Origin: Lanius collurio
Taxonomy: Eukaryota > Chordata > Aves > Passeriformes > Laniidae
Direction: 5' to 3'
DNA: 64,000 nt
Assembly: GCA_020086605.1 (NCBI GenBank)
Contig: JACBWW010000004.1
Span: 38,293,230 to 38,357,229 of the forward strand
Of this stretch, positions 49,801-62,879 are shown piece after piece. Numbering within the stretch: position 1 is the stretch's first letter; each line of letters opens with the position of its first letter. The notes under the pieces are model-generated. The model did no database searches, was not told the DNA's origin, and saw only the letters and a list, made by a program, of their open reading frames with translations. The position numbers and the translations under genes are program-made.

Positions 49801-52800
49801 TTAAAGAGTTTGCTTCCTCTTTTGTTTAAGCATATTCATGCTGGAGCTACATATTTCCTTCCTATCCAACTCTGCCCTGGGTTAGGGGCTCTTTCACCTG
49901 TTTTTGCTGCCCAGGGCTAAGCAACTGCATGCAAGAAAGCCAAAGTAATCAGCTTCAAAATAAACCTTCATGATGTCTGCACAAATCTGGCATTTGCCGC
50001 ACCAATTTGTTTTCCTATCTGAAGTCCTTATTTAAGTTTTCATCAGACAAAAACTTTGTCAAGCTTAATTTATGGGTAAAGAAATGACGAGCAAAGCTTT
50101 GAAATAGTAATAAAAAGATTAATAATAGTATTTAAAAAATAACACTATAGTTTCAAGCACAGAACACCAGCTGTTCGTTGATAATACAAACAGAAAGTTT
50201 CAGTAGCTCTGAACAAGAAAAAAAGAAAAGCTTTCCCAATAAGGGTATCAAAAGGTAATTAAATTTTATTTTAGTAGATATCAAAGTGGTACATGTATGT
50301 TAGAGTGATTTGGCAGTGGGAGCAGTGTAATCCCTGAATTAACAGCTTTAATGAAGAATAAGAGTGGGTTCATTCTGTCAGATCTGGAAAACTCAAAAGG
50401 ATTTGTAATGGGACAGACCCATTTCATATTTATGCTTCTGAACCAGTAAAGTCTTCCTGGCATTGAATCAGCAACAGCCTGTCAAGGAACAGAATGAGTA
50501 CTTCACGTACATGAACATTGACACAAAATCTCATGCTAAGGTTTAAGCTCCTATAAACGTTTTCAGTTTTCAGATGTGCCTAAATGTCAGGAGCATGCAT
50601 AAAAGAATAGCTATGTTGACTCTCTTGTTTTGAAGGGAGTTAAAAACATCCTTAAGCTAAACTCTGTGGCTGGAAAATGAGGTTGTTCTTCTGTCTTTTT
50701 GTTTAGCTTGTGGGAAGTTTTCTTCAGAAAAATATCTAAAAATATGTGTGTTCCGCAAATCTTGTTTCCAAGCTCCTTGACATCCTATGGAAAGATTAAT
50801 CTTGTTTTTAGCACACTAGCATAATATGTTCAAAATCTGTATCCTAGCTAAAGAGCATGATGTCATATTAAAAAGAAGAAAAGTGTCTTCAGTCGTTTTC
50901 TTTTTGGCCTTTTTATCTGAGGTATTCTGATAATGGTCTAAAATACTGGATTATTTTCTTCCTGGAAAATGTACTTCTAACAGCTTTCTTTGGGAACACA
51001 TTTTTTAGATATTCCTTTTCTAAAGTTTAAAAACATCCTTCCATAGCCTAAGGACAATAAAAAAAAATCCTTCATTATTAGCATGTGCAATAATGATGGT
51101 GTTTTCATACTATAATACAGATAGGGGTGCACACTTGACTGAAGTGTAAGGTCTGTCAATGAAAGGATTCTCTCCCAAATCATCTGTATTTTCCTTACTG
51201 TCATTGTTTATTCCTTGATGCTTTTCCTTTTATTTATTATGAAACTTGCTAAACTAAATTTATTTACCTACAGAGAAACAAAGTAGAATCCTATCCAAAT
51301 CACTAGAATAAGAATATAACCACTCTTTGCTTCAGAATCGAACCTCTGATGGATTAGATGGAGCTCTTTACCTTTTTGTATCTTGTGTGTCACTAAATGC
51401 ATCTGCAAGGAAATTTTTGCAAATGATTGGCCATTGTTTTTAGTCTACTCTGTCAAAATGTGTATGCAAACTGTCAGATTACATCCTAGCTGCTCCAGAT
51501 GACATCTCTGCTGGAAAGGTGTTTGTTGAGTACAATGGAAACAAGTGAAGAGAAAGAAATATAGCAATCAGGTTTCTGATTGAAGTATCATGCAAAGCAA
51601 ACTACAACCTTTCCTTTCATGTGTAAGGCTTCTGCTAAATCTCAATGTTTTCAACGATTGTTTTTTCTTATTATTTTCCTTTGGAAAAAAAGAAATACAT
51701 TTTTTTTAAATTTCTAAATACTCTTGACAAACAATTGTTGAACCGCATGCCAAATCTTTAGGGATTTCATGATCTACATTATAAGCAGGTCACTGAGGAC
51801 ATAAATCCATACAGCTCTTTTTACATTCTCAAAAAAAGCAGGAATTTTGGCTTTAGGCAAAATGAATCTACTAAGCTCTTCATTTGGTAGCAGTATTAAG
51901 AAATATATTATTATATAAAATGGTATTTATAGGAATTTGAACATGCTGCTTCCTTAATACAAAAAAAACAGTGGTAGCACAGTCTTACTTAGTGACCCCA
52001 CAGTCCTGGCAGCCTGCACCTAAGACACCTATCAGGTACATCATCTTTGCCAGAATCTACATGGTGTCTTACAGTCAGATTCATTCTTAGCTTCCTATTC
52101 CAGGCTATTTTCATGCTGTTCCTTCAAACGTGATTAAAACACAAACTGTTCAACAACCAAATCTCCACAGAAGCCCAAATTAATGTAGATTTTGAATATT
52201 TTTCTGTGCTTATTAGCAATGATTAAACTTAATGATGACTACTTGCAACCAGAAATAATTTTCTAGTGATTCTTTATGATAATGAAAAAAATGACAGACA
52301 GGTTATTCTTATGATTCCTGTCTTCTTTCAAAGTTGGAAATACTGGTTTCTAAGAGAGGTTTGGTTTGTTGAGCCAGTTATTGAATAGAGTATGGCAAAT
52401 CTCATAACAGAAAATACAGGCATGACATATCTCAAAGGGGAAGGTATAAAAGCTGCCTGCAGATAGCCCCAAAATTAGAAACAGTGGATATACATACAGC
52501 TTATGATTCAACAATTAAGTGATATCACAGACCATGGTCCAATTGCTCCAAATCAGAAATATTTCTGAAAACATTACAGTGAAAGAGAAAGTATTTTGCA
52601 AAGCAAAAATGTAACAAATGAGCACTTTTTCATTGAAAGTGTCACACTAATTTCATGGATGCTTTACACAAAGCCAACAATTAGCATTTCATAAGGCATT
52701 ATGCATAATGTGAACAGTCCTTCAGTTGCACATTTGAGGGGCATTTATTTAATATTGGTCAAAAGGAAAGTATGCAATTTATTAAGTAATCATGATATTC

Positions 52801-52896
52801 AAGGAAGAGTGGTTTTAGCCTTGGTACACTGGAAATAATTGTAGTAGATTATTTGGTACTTGCCAATGATACTGAATATCCTCAGAATTCAAATTG

Positions 52897-52968
52897 TTGA
52901 AGTCTATTCAAGTCAGATGACCCATATAATGTATTGAAGCCTATTAAAGTCAGGTGGCTGGTATAATA
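52897..52968. repeat. Diverged two-copy 37-bp tandem duplication
   Basis: TTGAAGTCTATTCAAGTCAG (from 52897) and TTGAAGCCTATTAAAGTCAG (from 52934) begin successive 37-bp units whose ends also match (ATATAATG against GTATAATA). An old local duplication. Confidence 0.8.
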
Positions 52969-54912
52969 ATGAGATTCTGAAGAAGAAGATATTATAGAAA
53001 ATACTCAGAAAAGCAATTAGCATACTTTGGTGTGTGAAAAATGTGTGTACTTGTTCTGGAGGTGGAGTTTTTGCAGCTATAGTAGGAGAAGGTCACTCCT
53101 GAAGTTAGCTTGGTTACATCATTGACAGCCTAACTCAATGAATTTTTTGGCTGAAATGATCCTGTGAGACTCAGCAACTTCTCTCACATAATTTTGACAC
53201 ATGACATACCAGCATCAACAGTAGAAAACAGGAGTTTCCAGCACAGAGTTGGAAACTTTTGGCTTACTGCTCAGAAAACAAGAATTTCAGGAAATGATCC
53301 AGATGTGAATAGGAATCTGATTTAGACCCATTTAGAGGACTCCCACCAAACTTTGTTCCACTGTAGTAAAGCCATAAACAATGCATGATCCACAGCAGCT
53401 AAACTTTCTTTAGGTCATTTTTGTCACCTCTTTATATTTTTCCTGTAAATGTTTGTGCAATGCTGGCCATCTTTTCCCATGACATATCTGAAATTTTCTT
53501 TTTGAGAATTTCTCCATTAGCCCTGCCTCTTGTCTCCATTAGTACAAATGGAACAGACTATTTATTGACTAGTCAAGTAAAGACTGACAAGAAGACCTGT
53601 CTTATTTATAAAAACGGGGAAATAAACTATTTTATTTTAATTTGTTATGAAGTTCAAAGTTTCTGAATCTTTACACCTAACTGAACAGCACATGAACCAG
53701 AAAAAAACCTAATTAGTAATAAAGTATATTTTTAATCTTTAAAAGTTGATGAAAAGGGTATTCAAATATCTTGCAAATATACTAGTAAATAAACGGATGA
53801 CAATACTATCTTTTGGAGATCCTGTTTGAAACAATCAGGGGTTGACAGCTCATGCTTCTACAGCAGGAAAGCAACATCAGATTGCCCACTTCCTGCTATC
53901 TGTAAGCAGAGTTTTTGCTTGATGAGATATAACTGACAGGGCTGCAATAAAATGACAAGCAGTTTTGGCTTCAGAACTAGCACATCTCAATGATACTTAG
54001 TAAGAATAATGTCTTTGAAGGTGGTGGTACAACTGCAATTTAAAATTACATCATCATTTTAAAAAAAATAAGTTCAAAATATTTCACCAGGTGAGAACAG
54101 AAAGATTAGACATGCATGAAAAATTCTGACCTGGAAGGTAGAAAATTAGAGCAATTCTTACCACCAAATTCTTATGTGACCTTGAGAAATAAGTTTAATC
54201 TTTCTGCATTTCCTTTTTCCATATGTAAAGGGTGTGTGGAAAAGGAAGGCAAAGAACAAATATATTCATGGCCTCAAGGGTTTCACTTTTTATAATGATA
54301 GAAGATACTTAGTAGGCTGGCATTCATCAAACCTATTTTTTAATACTAAATCTGAACAGATTCAAAATATAGATAAAGAAAAGTTAAAAGATTCACATAG
54401 AATTATGTTCACTTTTCAAATGTGAATTATTTTAAATCTGAGATTTTCATTAGATCAACTATCAGTGTAGGAGTCCATAACAAAATTTATATCTTGGATT
54501 TTCTGCTCCATTCAGGAGGTCTGAAGCCATCTTTTGATTCTAATTTCTTGTTTAAAGAGTGAAAACAAGAAGGGGGTGACATTGCAGTCTTCCAAAAACA
54601 TCTTACTAGATATTCCAACAAACAAAAAATATTTCCAAACCAAAGTAATGATTCAGTGTAGCAAAGCAAACTTTTCATTTGGTCCCCAATTTATAACTGT
54701 TGTTGTTGGACTTGTTTTGTACACTTTTCACATGACAGCAGAGTCTGTTTTCAGGATCTAAATGGGGCAAATATTTACATCTGGTTCTCATGATTCTCTG
54801 GCAGTAGAATGGATAAATATAAGAAACAAGACTGGCCACTACATAGTCATGAAGATTAATCAACCACTAGCCAATGTGCAGAATTAAAAGGACACACTAA
54901 GAATGATATTGC

Positions 54913-54931
54913 AAAAAAAAAAAAAAAAAAA
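54913..54931. repeat. Poly-A run (19)
   Basis: Longest homopolymer that I see in the window. Upstream sequence does not look like a retrocopied gene. Confidence 0.95.
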
Positions 54932-55669
54932 GAAAAAGAGGGCTGAAAAAGCATATTGTAAAAACCTGTGTGAGATTCTTCAGTGTATTTGAGACCTGAA
55001 GTGAGGTAATAAGCTCTGCAGCCAGGAAAGAGTTTGATTTTGTAAGCCAAGATTAAAAATTCTGCAACAAAGAAAGATATCCAGCAGTGTTCCAGCTAAG
55101 CTCATAAAAGAAGTTCAGGATTGCACAGTAACATGAGCTCTGACTCTCTAAGAACAAGCAATGAGCGCAAAGAGTGAAAATGAACATACCTCTCTCCAGC
55201 TTGGAGGGTGAAATGGGTTGGAACATTGTAATTTATGTACCTGCTGAGCCCATACCAGCCCAGCAATACAAAAAGAAAAAAATTATCCATTGGCAGTGCA
55301 CCAACAGCTCAGACTTTCAGATCACTCCTTTCACTACTCCAGGCAGGGGTTAGATGATTTCAAAAGAAATGAAGAAATTGATTTGCAACAAAAACAGTAA
55401 CCATCAATGTGTTTTGAGTACCTTACTTCTTTTTCTTTCAGTGAAATCTATGTTTTTAATGATAAACTATCTAAGTATGCTCCTCTTTGGAGAGGAGGAC
55501 AAAAGGATTTTCATAAATAAGATCTAAAATCTGGTTATACAAATATGCACATTCGAAAGTCAGGAGTTTTATTGCCTGATACACTGCACAGTCACCTCTA
55601 TATATGCAAAACACTGGAAGTAGCCATATAGGGCATATTTTGCCACGGGGGAATACAGCTCCATGGTGT

Positions 55670-56080
55670 GGACATTGCATGTGCCTGTATTTGGAGAAGG
55701 TGAGTGAAATGAAATACACAGAGCATTGAAGTTGTCCTTCAGGTTCCACCAGTTTCTTTATTTAGGTACTTGGTGACAATTTTAGCAATCTCCCACTCAG
55801 ATTAATTCAATTCCTGGTGGATTATGCAACCACCCCCCGTTTTGTTAAAGAGCAAGCATTCCCCTCCTGCTGCCTCCCAAGGAGCTCTCAGCTGGTTTCT
55901 CCAGAGCAAGCCAGTTCCTGGGAAGGATACACCTGGGAAGAATATCTCCTCCAGTCCTTTGCAGCTGGAAGTGGGCAGTCCCTGTGAGCCTGCTGGGCAC
56001 TGATGGGGCTTTGGCCCTGACTGCATAAAGCTCTCAGAGAGCCCCGATCTCACTGCACTTCACCTTAGAACCAGTTCACA
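55670..56080 (-). mobile_element. Possible LTR-like element, minus orientation
   Basis: A GC-richer block (about 55800-56060) followed, on the minus strand, by AATAAA (55757-55762) and then a short T/G-rich end, the order of U3-R-U5 in an LTR. I cannot match it to a family, find no TATA box in the right place and no target duplication, so it stays a candidate. Confidence 0.3.
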
Positions 56081-59000
56081 TTTTTCTTTGCTACTCTGAT
56101 AAGAATCATCATTCTGATGATCAGAAACTTTCTCACACCAGATAAAGTTTATCATAACCACTTTTATCATCTGTTTCTGTACCAGTATCATCCTTTAGCT
56201 TAGACAGAGCCTTCCCTACTACACTGTTCCCAACAAAGTTGAAGTCACTAACTGTTATCTCGAGTCTTCATTAATTCTGTGATGCTATATAATTCAAGTC
56301 TGTTGATGTCTTCCTCTGCTTGTTAAAAAACTGTTGAGTATGTTGTGAATGAAAGTATTGTGTATTTAATTAGAAGTTTATTTAAAATACCTACAGCCAA
56401 AAAATTCTCAATATTGAAAGTGAATGTAGATGTTTTCAGAGAACTCTGTAGAAGATCACATCTTGAAAAGATGCCACAAGAAGGCTTTATATAAGGCCAG
56501 ATTATGGGTGGTATTTTTTTTTCTTATCAAAGTTAGTTACTCCTCTCACTGATGGTGGAAAAGCAGCACCATATCCTTGCAGATAGAAAACCTGAGTTAG
56601 TCCATCCCCTTCTTGAGCTCCTGTGACTTCTGAACATCATGTGTCTTTCAGCAACTGGAATTGTTTCTGCTATTATGATCTCTAAGGTTCAAATGCTACT
56701 AAAAACTTATGTGCAACATTTGATGCCTTTCTCTATTAGTGAATTGAAATAAGAATTCCTAATATAACTTGAGTATTGATAAATTTAGGGAGACACTGTG
56801 ATTTTTTAGCAACCCACTGTTTAAATGACAGATCAGAAAGAACATGTGAAATGTGATAATTCATATGCATAAAGTCAGTGGGATGCCATGCTGAAGTTTG
56901 TGATTTCAGTAAATTTTGATTTTTGCAGAACTGACCCAATGAAGTGGATAACCAAGTTTAGCCCAGAATATCCAGAAGAACTGCAGAGGAAATGTAACCC
57001 AACACCAAAACATAAGTGTCCAAATAATAATTCAATCATGTAACTAGAGCTGGCAACATTTTTATGCCTCACAAACCCTGTGGAAAGGTGACTTACACAA
57101 CCTGGTGGTAGCAAAGACCAGGATAGCAAATACATGGTTTGCATCAGGTAAGAGGAAAGAAAGCAGGCATTGGGAAGCAGTAATTTGTGTGTCTGTCAGA
57201 GAGATATTCCACCCATTTCTGGCCTAGACTTTGCAGCCTTCCATGGAGCTAAAGTCTCTTTGGTCTGAGTTCCCTTTTCCCAGCATATATGGAATTTTTC
57301 CTTCAGCCTTGCTCATTCCTGGCCCTGCACCATAACTGAGAGCCTTTGCTGGGCTGAGCACATGACACAGCTATGAGCTGAGGAGCCACAGCAAACTGCA
57401 GAGCACTTGGCTCTGAGCTCCTCCAAACAACACACGCTGCTCAGGCAAGGGGAGTTTTTTCTCTGCTCACTTACATCTTAATCTGATGTCAAGATTTTCT
57501 TCTATGTAAAAATATGCTTAACAGCTCCATATCAATCACTAGCAAGTATGACGCATTTAGTAGTTATGACTTTTGTTACAGTGAAGAAAATCCAAGAGGT
57601 CATTCAACAGCACAGTAGTGATGGCTGTGCAGAACTCCACCTCTGCTTCTGAAAATCAGGCTGTAAAATGGAAAATTGATTAAAAATGTGAGATATACTG
57701 CTCTGCTTATTGAAAGTAATATAAAAAAACTGCAGCATATCTGTTTATAACTGTTTCTCTATCCCAGGGGGTCCCCCTAATGGTTTCTATTCGTGGAGTT
57801 GGTGAATTAGTTTAAAATATGTATCTTTTTACTCTGTAAGAGGAGAACATTTTCATCTTGCACTATTTTTATTGCTCTAACTAGCCATTAGATGTTTAAA
57901 GTCCCTTATACTAAGATGTGATAGAGCACATCAGTGGTCACTGACCTCTCCAGCTGGACTTAGAGACAGTTTAGAACTTGCAATTCTTTCCCTGGGAGTG
58001 ATGCAAGCACTGACCCCTCTGGCATTTAGTCCTTGCAAGACCTAGATGCCCCCTCATCTTCTCAAGAAGAAAGATTCACATGGTTTCATTTAAGGGAAGT
58101 ATCCTACAAGGATTCACTGAAGTGATGGGCACAAGATCTGATTGATGTGTCCTGTGAGTAGGGCCAGGAAACTTCCACAAAGTAATGGTCAGCAGACAGC
58201 AAATCCCCTCCTACCTCTGTAAGGGGGGTTCACAGCCTCAGTTAAAACAGGATGTCGGGCACACTTGGTTTGTGATCTGACGCTCCTAGAGGGACAGAAA
58301 TCCCTGTGGATGTGAGAGTGAGACTCAGTGGATGGAAATGGAGCGGGAGAAGCCTTGTGTGGACACCTGTGGGAAGGTCTTTCTACCACTGGCAGCAGCA
58401 GCATTACTGGGGTCATGTGTGTAAAAATGTTGGGCTCAGCTGTACATTACAAAACCAGCAAACTTTGGGAGCCCAAAGAAAGAACAGGAAGTAAAGTGAA
58501 GCCTGGGAACCTCTGAGAAAATTATAAAAGCCTAAACCAATTATTTTGTGTAAAAATGATAAACAATAAGCTTGTGTCTCTTGAAGACCATTGTTGATTT
58601 TTGTAAGAAGCATGCCAAATTTTATGCAGTACCTGTTTGTGAGGGTTATGTGGTGGGCAAGGGGGGAGTTATATATACACAGCCAAACTTCCTAAAAAGT
58701 AATCATGCCAAATTTCATACTGGATTTCCTTTCCTGAATCTATTTCTGGTTTACATTTTCTCATCAGGGTTAATCTTACTAAATCTAGGGCATAATATTA
58801 GTGTGTAGGCCTGAAATTGTTTTGAGTGCCTTATCTCTGCTTCATTTTCTACTTTCTTTTTTCACCTGATGTAGTTTTAGATACCTTTGATCTAGAAATA
58901 TCCAAAAAACTGTTGTCTTCTTCCCTCAGGTGAGACAGATCAGCCAAATATTTTAGCACAGTTATTATAAATATGTCAATACTGCTAGAGGAAAACACTA

Positions 59001-60264
59001 AAAATTAGAGGGAAAGTAACTTACATTCCAAGAGCAGTAGAAGTTTTAACCTTTTAATTCTCCATTTTTCTATTACTCTTTAAATGAGTTAGAGTGAAAT
59101 CACCAGAGCTATATCAATTTATCAGCTGAAGATATGACTCCCTGAATTCAATTTTTAGTTAGCCTCCTTGGTGAAATCTTGAACCTATAGACATACATTT
59201 GCTTATATAGTGATGCATCAGAGAAATAGAGTTACATAATTGACTTCTTGAAGAAAATGGTTGTCTTCCGCTGAACTGCAAATAAATTTGTTTTTAATCC
59301 CTGCTTTTGAAATAATTTGGATCCCTTGGGGTTCCATGGCATGTATTTTCACCTTTGTTACAGTGAAAGCATACATTCTGCCAAGCCAAAATTCTTTAAA
59401 ACTACCCTGATCCCTTAAATTTATTACTGGTTACTAACAGCTTCCCATGTTTCACTTATATATTTCAAGCTATAACCAAGTATGCAATATGGAACAGGTC
59501 ATATTTTTTAGCTTTTTTCTCTCCTAAATTTATAGTGTGCATTCCTGCATTAAAATAATTCATGATGGATAATAGAACCTTAAAGCATATGGCAAAATTA
59601 GGTCTCAAGAATGACAACATGAGTAATTCCATAATAAAAAGATGAGGCTGGCTCCATAGTACTGATTTTTCAGAATATGCTCTGTCAGGTCACTTATTTA
59701 TACCAGATAGTAAATTTCATCTTTTCACGTGCTTTCTTTTCCCAGCTTTTTATAATAGTTATTTTACAACTTAAATATTAAATTGCATTTCTACTTTGTT
59801 AAATGTATTTTCTGTCCCTCAAAAAGCTATGGATTAAGCACTGCTACGTACACAGCATAATAAAGAAATTTTAGGATACTTGAATACAATTATCTTATAA
59901 ATACAGTAAAAAAACTTTACATCATCAACAATATAATTACTATTACTATTATTATTGGGTTTTCAAGATTTCAAAAGATTTTAAAATTCTTATTGAATAA
60001 ATTTCACCCACAGTGTTCTTCTACAATCCACTGAAGGGATTTGATCATGTACCTTTCTTCAGATGCATTGAAGAAAATCAGCTCATCAGAAAGTGGGAAG
60101 GCATTATTTGAACAGCAATAACATTATGAATCATGTGTTTGAAGGCTATTTTGCCATCACTTGTGATGATGGACACTGTAAATAACTGTGATATTTAGCA
60201 AGACTCCAGAAAAACTCAAGGATACCCAGGGGCAAAATATCCCCTTAAAACCATGCCAAATTTC
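56081..60264. other. Non-coding stretch, no genes recognised
   Basis: AT-rich DNA. Slightly GC-richer parts at 57170-57460 and 58190-58500 carry no exon or repeat that I can name. Confidence 0.5.
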
Positions 60265-60800
60265 AATCCCATGGGGGACCCAAGCTGGAGAAGTCTGTTC
60301 TTGAAGGACTGCACCTCATGGAAGAGTGACCCACTTCATAGAAGTTTGTGGGGAGCTGTTGCCTGTGGGATGGATTCACATTAGAGAAGGTTGTGGAGAA
60401 CTGTCTCCCACGGGAGAAACACACACTGGAGGGGGAAGGACTCCTCTCCCAGAGAAGCAGCAGAAACAAGCTGTGATGAACAGACCATAACCCCCAGTCC
60501 CACCTCCCTGTGCTGCTGGGAGAAAAGGTAGAGCTGGGAAGGAGGGAGGGGAAGGGGTAAGGATTTTTTAAAGTCTTATTTTACTTATTATCCTGCTCTG
60601 ATTTTGTTAGCAATAAATTCAATTACTATGTCTAATTTGAGTCTTGTTTGCCTGTGAAGGTATTTAGTGATTGATCTCTCTCTGTCCTTATATCAACCCA
60701 TGAATCTTTCACTATAATTTCTCTACCCTGTCCAGCTGCAGAAGGGAATGACAGAGGCTTTGGTGAGTGCCTGACATTCAGCCAGAGTCAACCCACTACA
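60265..60800 (+). mobile_element. Avian endogenous-retrovirus LTR, 5'-truncated, plus orientation
   Basis: Successive phrases (CCCATGGGGGACCCAAGCTG, TTGAAGGACTGCACCTCATG, GTTGTGGAGAACTGTCTCCC, CAGACCATAACCCCCAGTCC) repeat a loose 'GTGG-GA-CCCAC-CTGGAG' theme typical of the U3 of one common bird LTR. Then follow ATTATCCTGCTCTGATTTTG, an AATAAA (60612-60617) and the end AGGCTTTGGTGAGTGCCTGACATTCAGCCAGAGTCAACCCACTACA, closing in CA at 60800. The 3' end resembles that of the 21.2-kb LTR. The 5' end of the LTR and any target duplication are not found, so it is truncated on the left. No viral coding region adjoins it. Confidence 0.88.
60612..60617 (+). terminator. AATAAA poly-A signal of the 60.3-kb LTR
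   Basis: Canonical hexamer (in GCAATAAATTC) at the expected R-region place, followed by a T/G-rich stretch (GAGTCTTGTTTGCCTGTG). Confidence 0.6.
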
Positions 60801-62879
60801 AGCTCTTAGGAAGAAAAGTGGTCAGAGGTATGGAATTCAAAGTTAAAATATTGTGCCTCTTTCTATGAAAACTATGGATTTTTCAAAAATAAATGTTGTA
60901 ATAGAGTACAAAAGCCAAGGATTTGAAAATAGCAGAGAATATTACATTTAGAAAATGATGGGGCAAATGTTAGATGTCTTGAAATAGAAAAGGAATGAGT
61001 TTTCCATGAGACACAAATCGAGCATGTTTCATTACTTTCTCCACATACCTCTCTTTAAGGCATATTTTAAAATCAATATTCTCTGCAATAGATAAGGTAT
61101 AGTGTATTGGCATAATGAACAGGAAAGAGTCTGAAGACACAAACAAAGAAGATTGGTATGTTTCTGTCCTTTTTCAGAAGCAGATCAGTATATTTTAAAA
61201 TCAGAGGAAGATTCAGTATGAAAATGTACCCTTCCAACCTCCCTTAACATCACAGAATTACATTTTGGAATCTGATGGGATTCCATGGAACTATCAAGAG
61301 AATAAGGTGTAATTCAACAGGAGTCAGGGTGGCAGCCTGTGCTCCTCTTCAATTAGGCTAAACAAAGTTCCTGTCTGGTCCTGAAACATAGATTTACCCT
61401 TAGAAAGTTAAATTAATCATCCTTTATTCATATATCTCTATATAGATACTTTTAATTAGCACGTTTCCCCTTGGCTCTTCTCTTCCTTTTACCTTCTCAA
61501 CATGGTCTTGACGGAACAATTGGTCTTTATTAATGTGTGGCAGCTTGGAGCTGCAGCGAGCTGTTTGCCAGATGTTTGAACTCTGTTGAACTGCTGTTCA
61601 CTTGTCAGACTAGCAATGAGGAGTGAACAAATATCGCACTATTCAGCCTCCCTCCTGAGCTGCCAGAGAATTTCAAACAACTTCAAGGGCCAGAGCCAAA
61701 GGATCTGCTGAGAAAGAATAAGGTATGTTCCTAAAGAGATCAGTGAGCCACGACTTCTCTAGAAAAGCAACTTTGTTTTTTATTATCTGCTGTGTGTGGG
61801 AGAGAGTCAAGGGCTGGAACATCAGAGGGACCCGCGCTACAGGGAGCAAGAGGCTTCACAATGACACAGCTTTCACAGATCCTAAGGTTCTTCATGGACT
61901 ATTAAGTAGAGGAGGGAACAGAAGGAAGCAGGCTACTGCAAAGCTTCTCCAAACAGGTACATTTGACTCTGAAGATGATCCTATCTGTGAGCAGAAAAGG
62001 AAGCAAGGTCTTTTGTGAAGTATTTTCATTTTAATCACTTGTTCAAGAGGAAAGGAAAGAACATAAGTTTTGTTTCTCCTTTTTGTTGCAACTCCTTCTT
62101 CCAATTTACATATAAAGTGTGCAGGGGCAAATTAAGCACAAAAGTTGGCCCCCTATAATATCAGGAAATAAAGGGAAGATATTAAAATGTGTCCCACCAG
62201 TTCTGCTAATAAAACAAAGAGCTGCACTCACTATGAGAGTAGAACCGTGTCCCATTGGGATGTGTTCATAATCCCAGTCCAGGACAGCCACTCTGACATC
62301 AGTTGACAGCCACCTCCTAGCTAAAAGCACATCTGCTTGTCTCCACTATGACTCTTAAAATCACCTCTTTGATAGCAGTATCTGTGAAATCTGGATGGAT
62401 TCTTTATACACAGAAGAGTATAGTGTGGTTTAGGTAGTCCCAGGACTCACTTTTTATTGCAAAAAGATAAAACATTGTTAGTTCTGTGACCTTAAGAATC
62501 CTCAAGATTTTTAAATAGACTGAAATCTCAACAGTTCACTGTCATTATTTTGTACCAAATGTACTGCATTACATTGTTTACCCTGCACTGAAGGACTCTT
62601 GAGCAGGATTATATGATCGTTGTTGTATGGGATGCTTTTGGGAAAAAATGCACCTCTCATGAAGGTATGATGGTAAGCACAAATTTTCTTTAATATTTGG
62701 CAGTGATGTAACCCAAAGCCAAGAAAATATATTAATTATCTTTGCTAGATTTTTTTTCTGCTTTTTATTGTGATTTCACTATGGGTTCCAGATGAAAGAA
62801 AGAAGATGGACTAGGAAGTAACAGGTACCTTTTACGCATAAATAATAAAAGGAACAAAAAACTCCAAACCTACCAACCA
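60801..62879. other. Non-coding stretch with a possible conserved element
   Basis: No named repeat. The segment at about 61500-61725 reads as complex, CpG-retaining sequence ending in a strong splice-donor-like AAG|GTATGT (61721-61728), treated in the findings. The 97-residue frame after it (61725-62018) has no recognised domain. Confidence 0.45.

Larger units (their letters stand above)
46861..55669. other. Long non-coding stretch, no genes recognised
   Basis: About 8.8 kb of AT-rich DNA without a supported exon or named repeat. It holds a diverged 37-bp tandem duplication (52897-52968) and A19 at 54913-54931. Frames here are all under 95 codons, on both strands and without recognisable domains. 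Confidence 0.5.

Noticed and set aside
54913..54931. A19 run considered as the tail of a processed pseudogene
   Set aside because: Upstream sequence shows no recognisable gene and no target duplication flanks it.
61725..62018. 97-residue plus-strand open frame
   Set aside because: No recognised similarity; it begins just past a donor-like site and has no supporting features.
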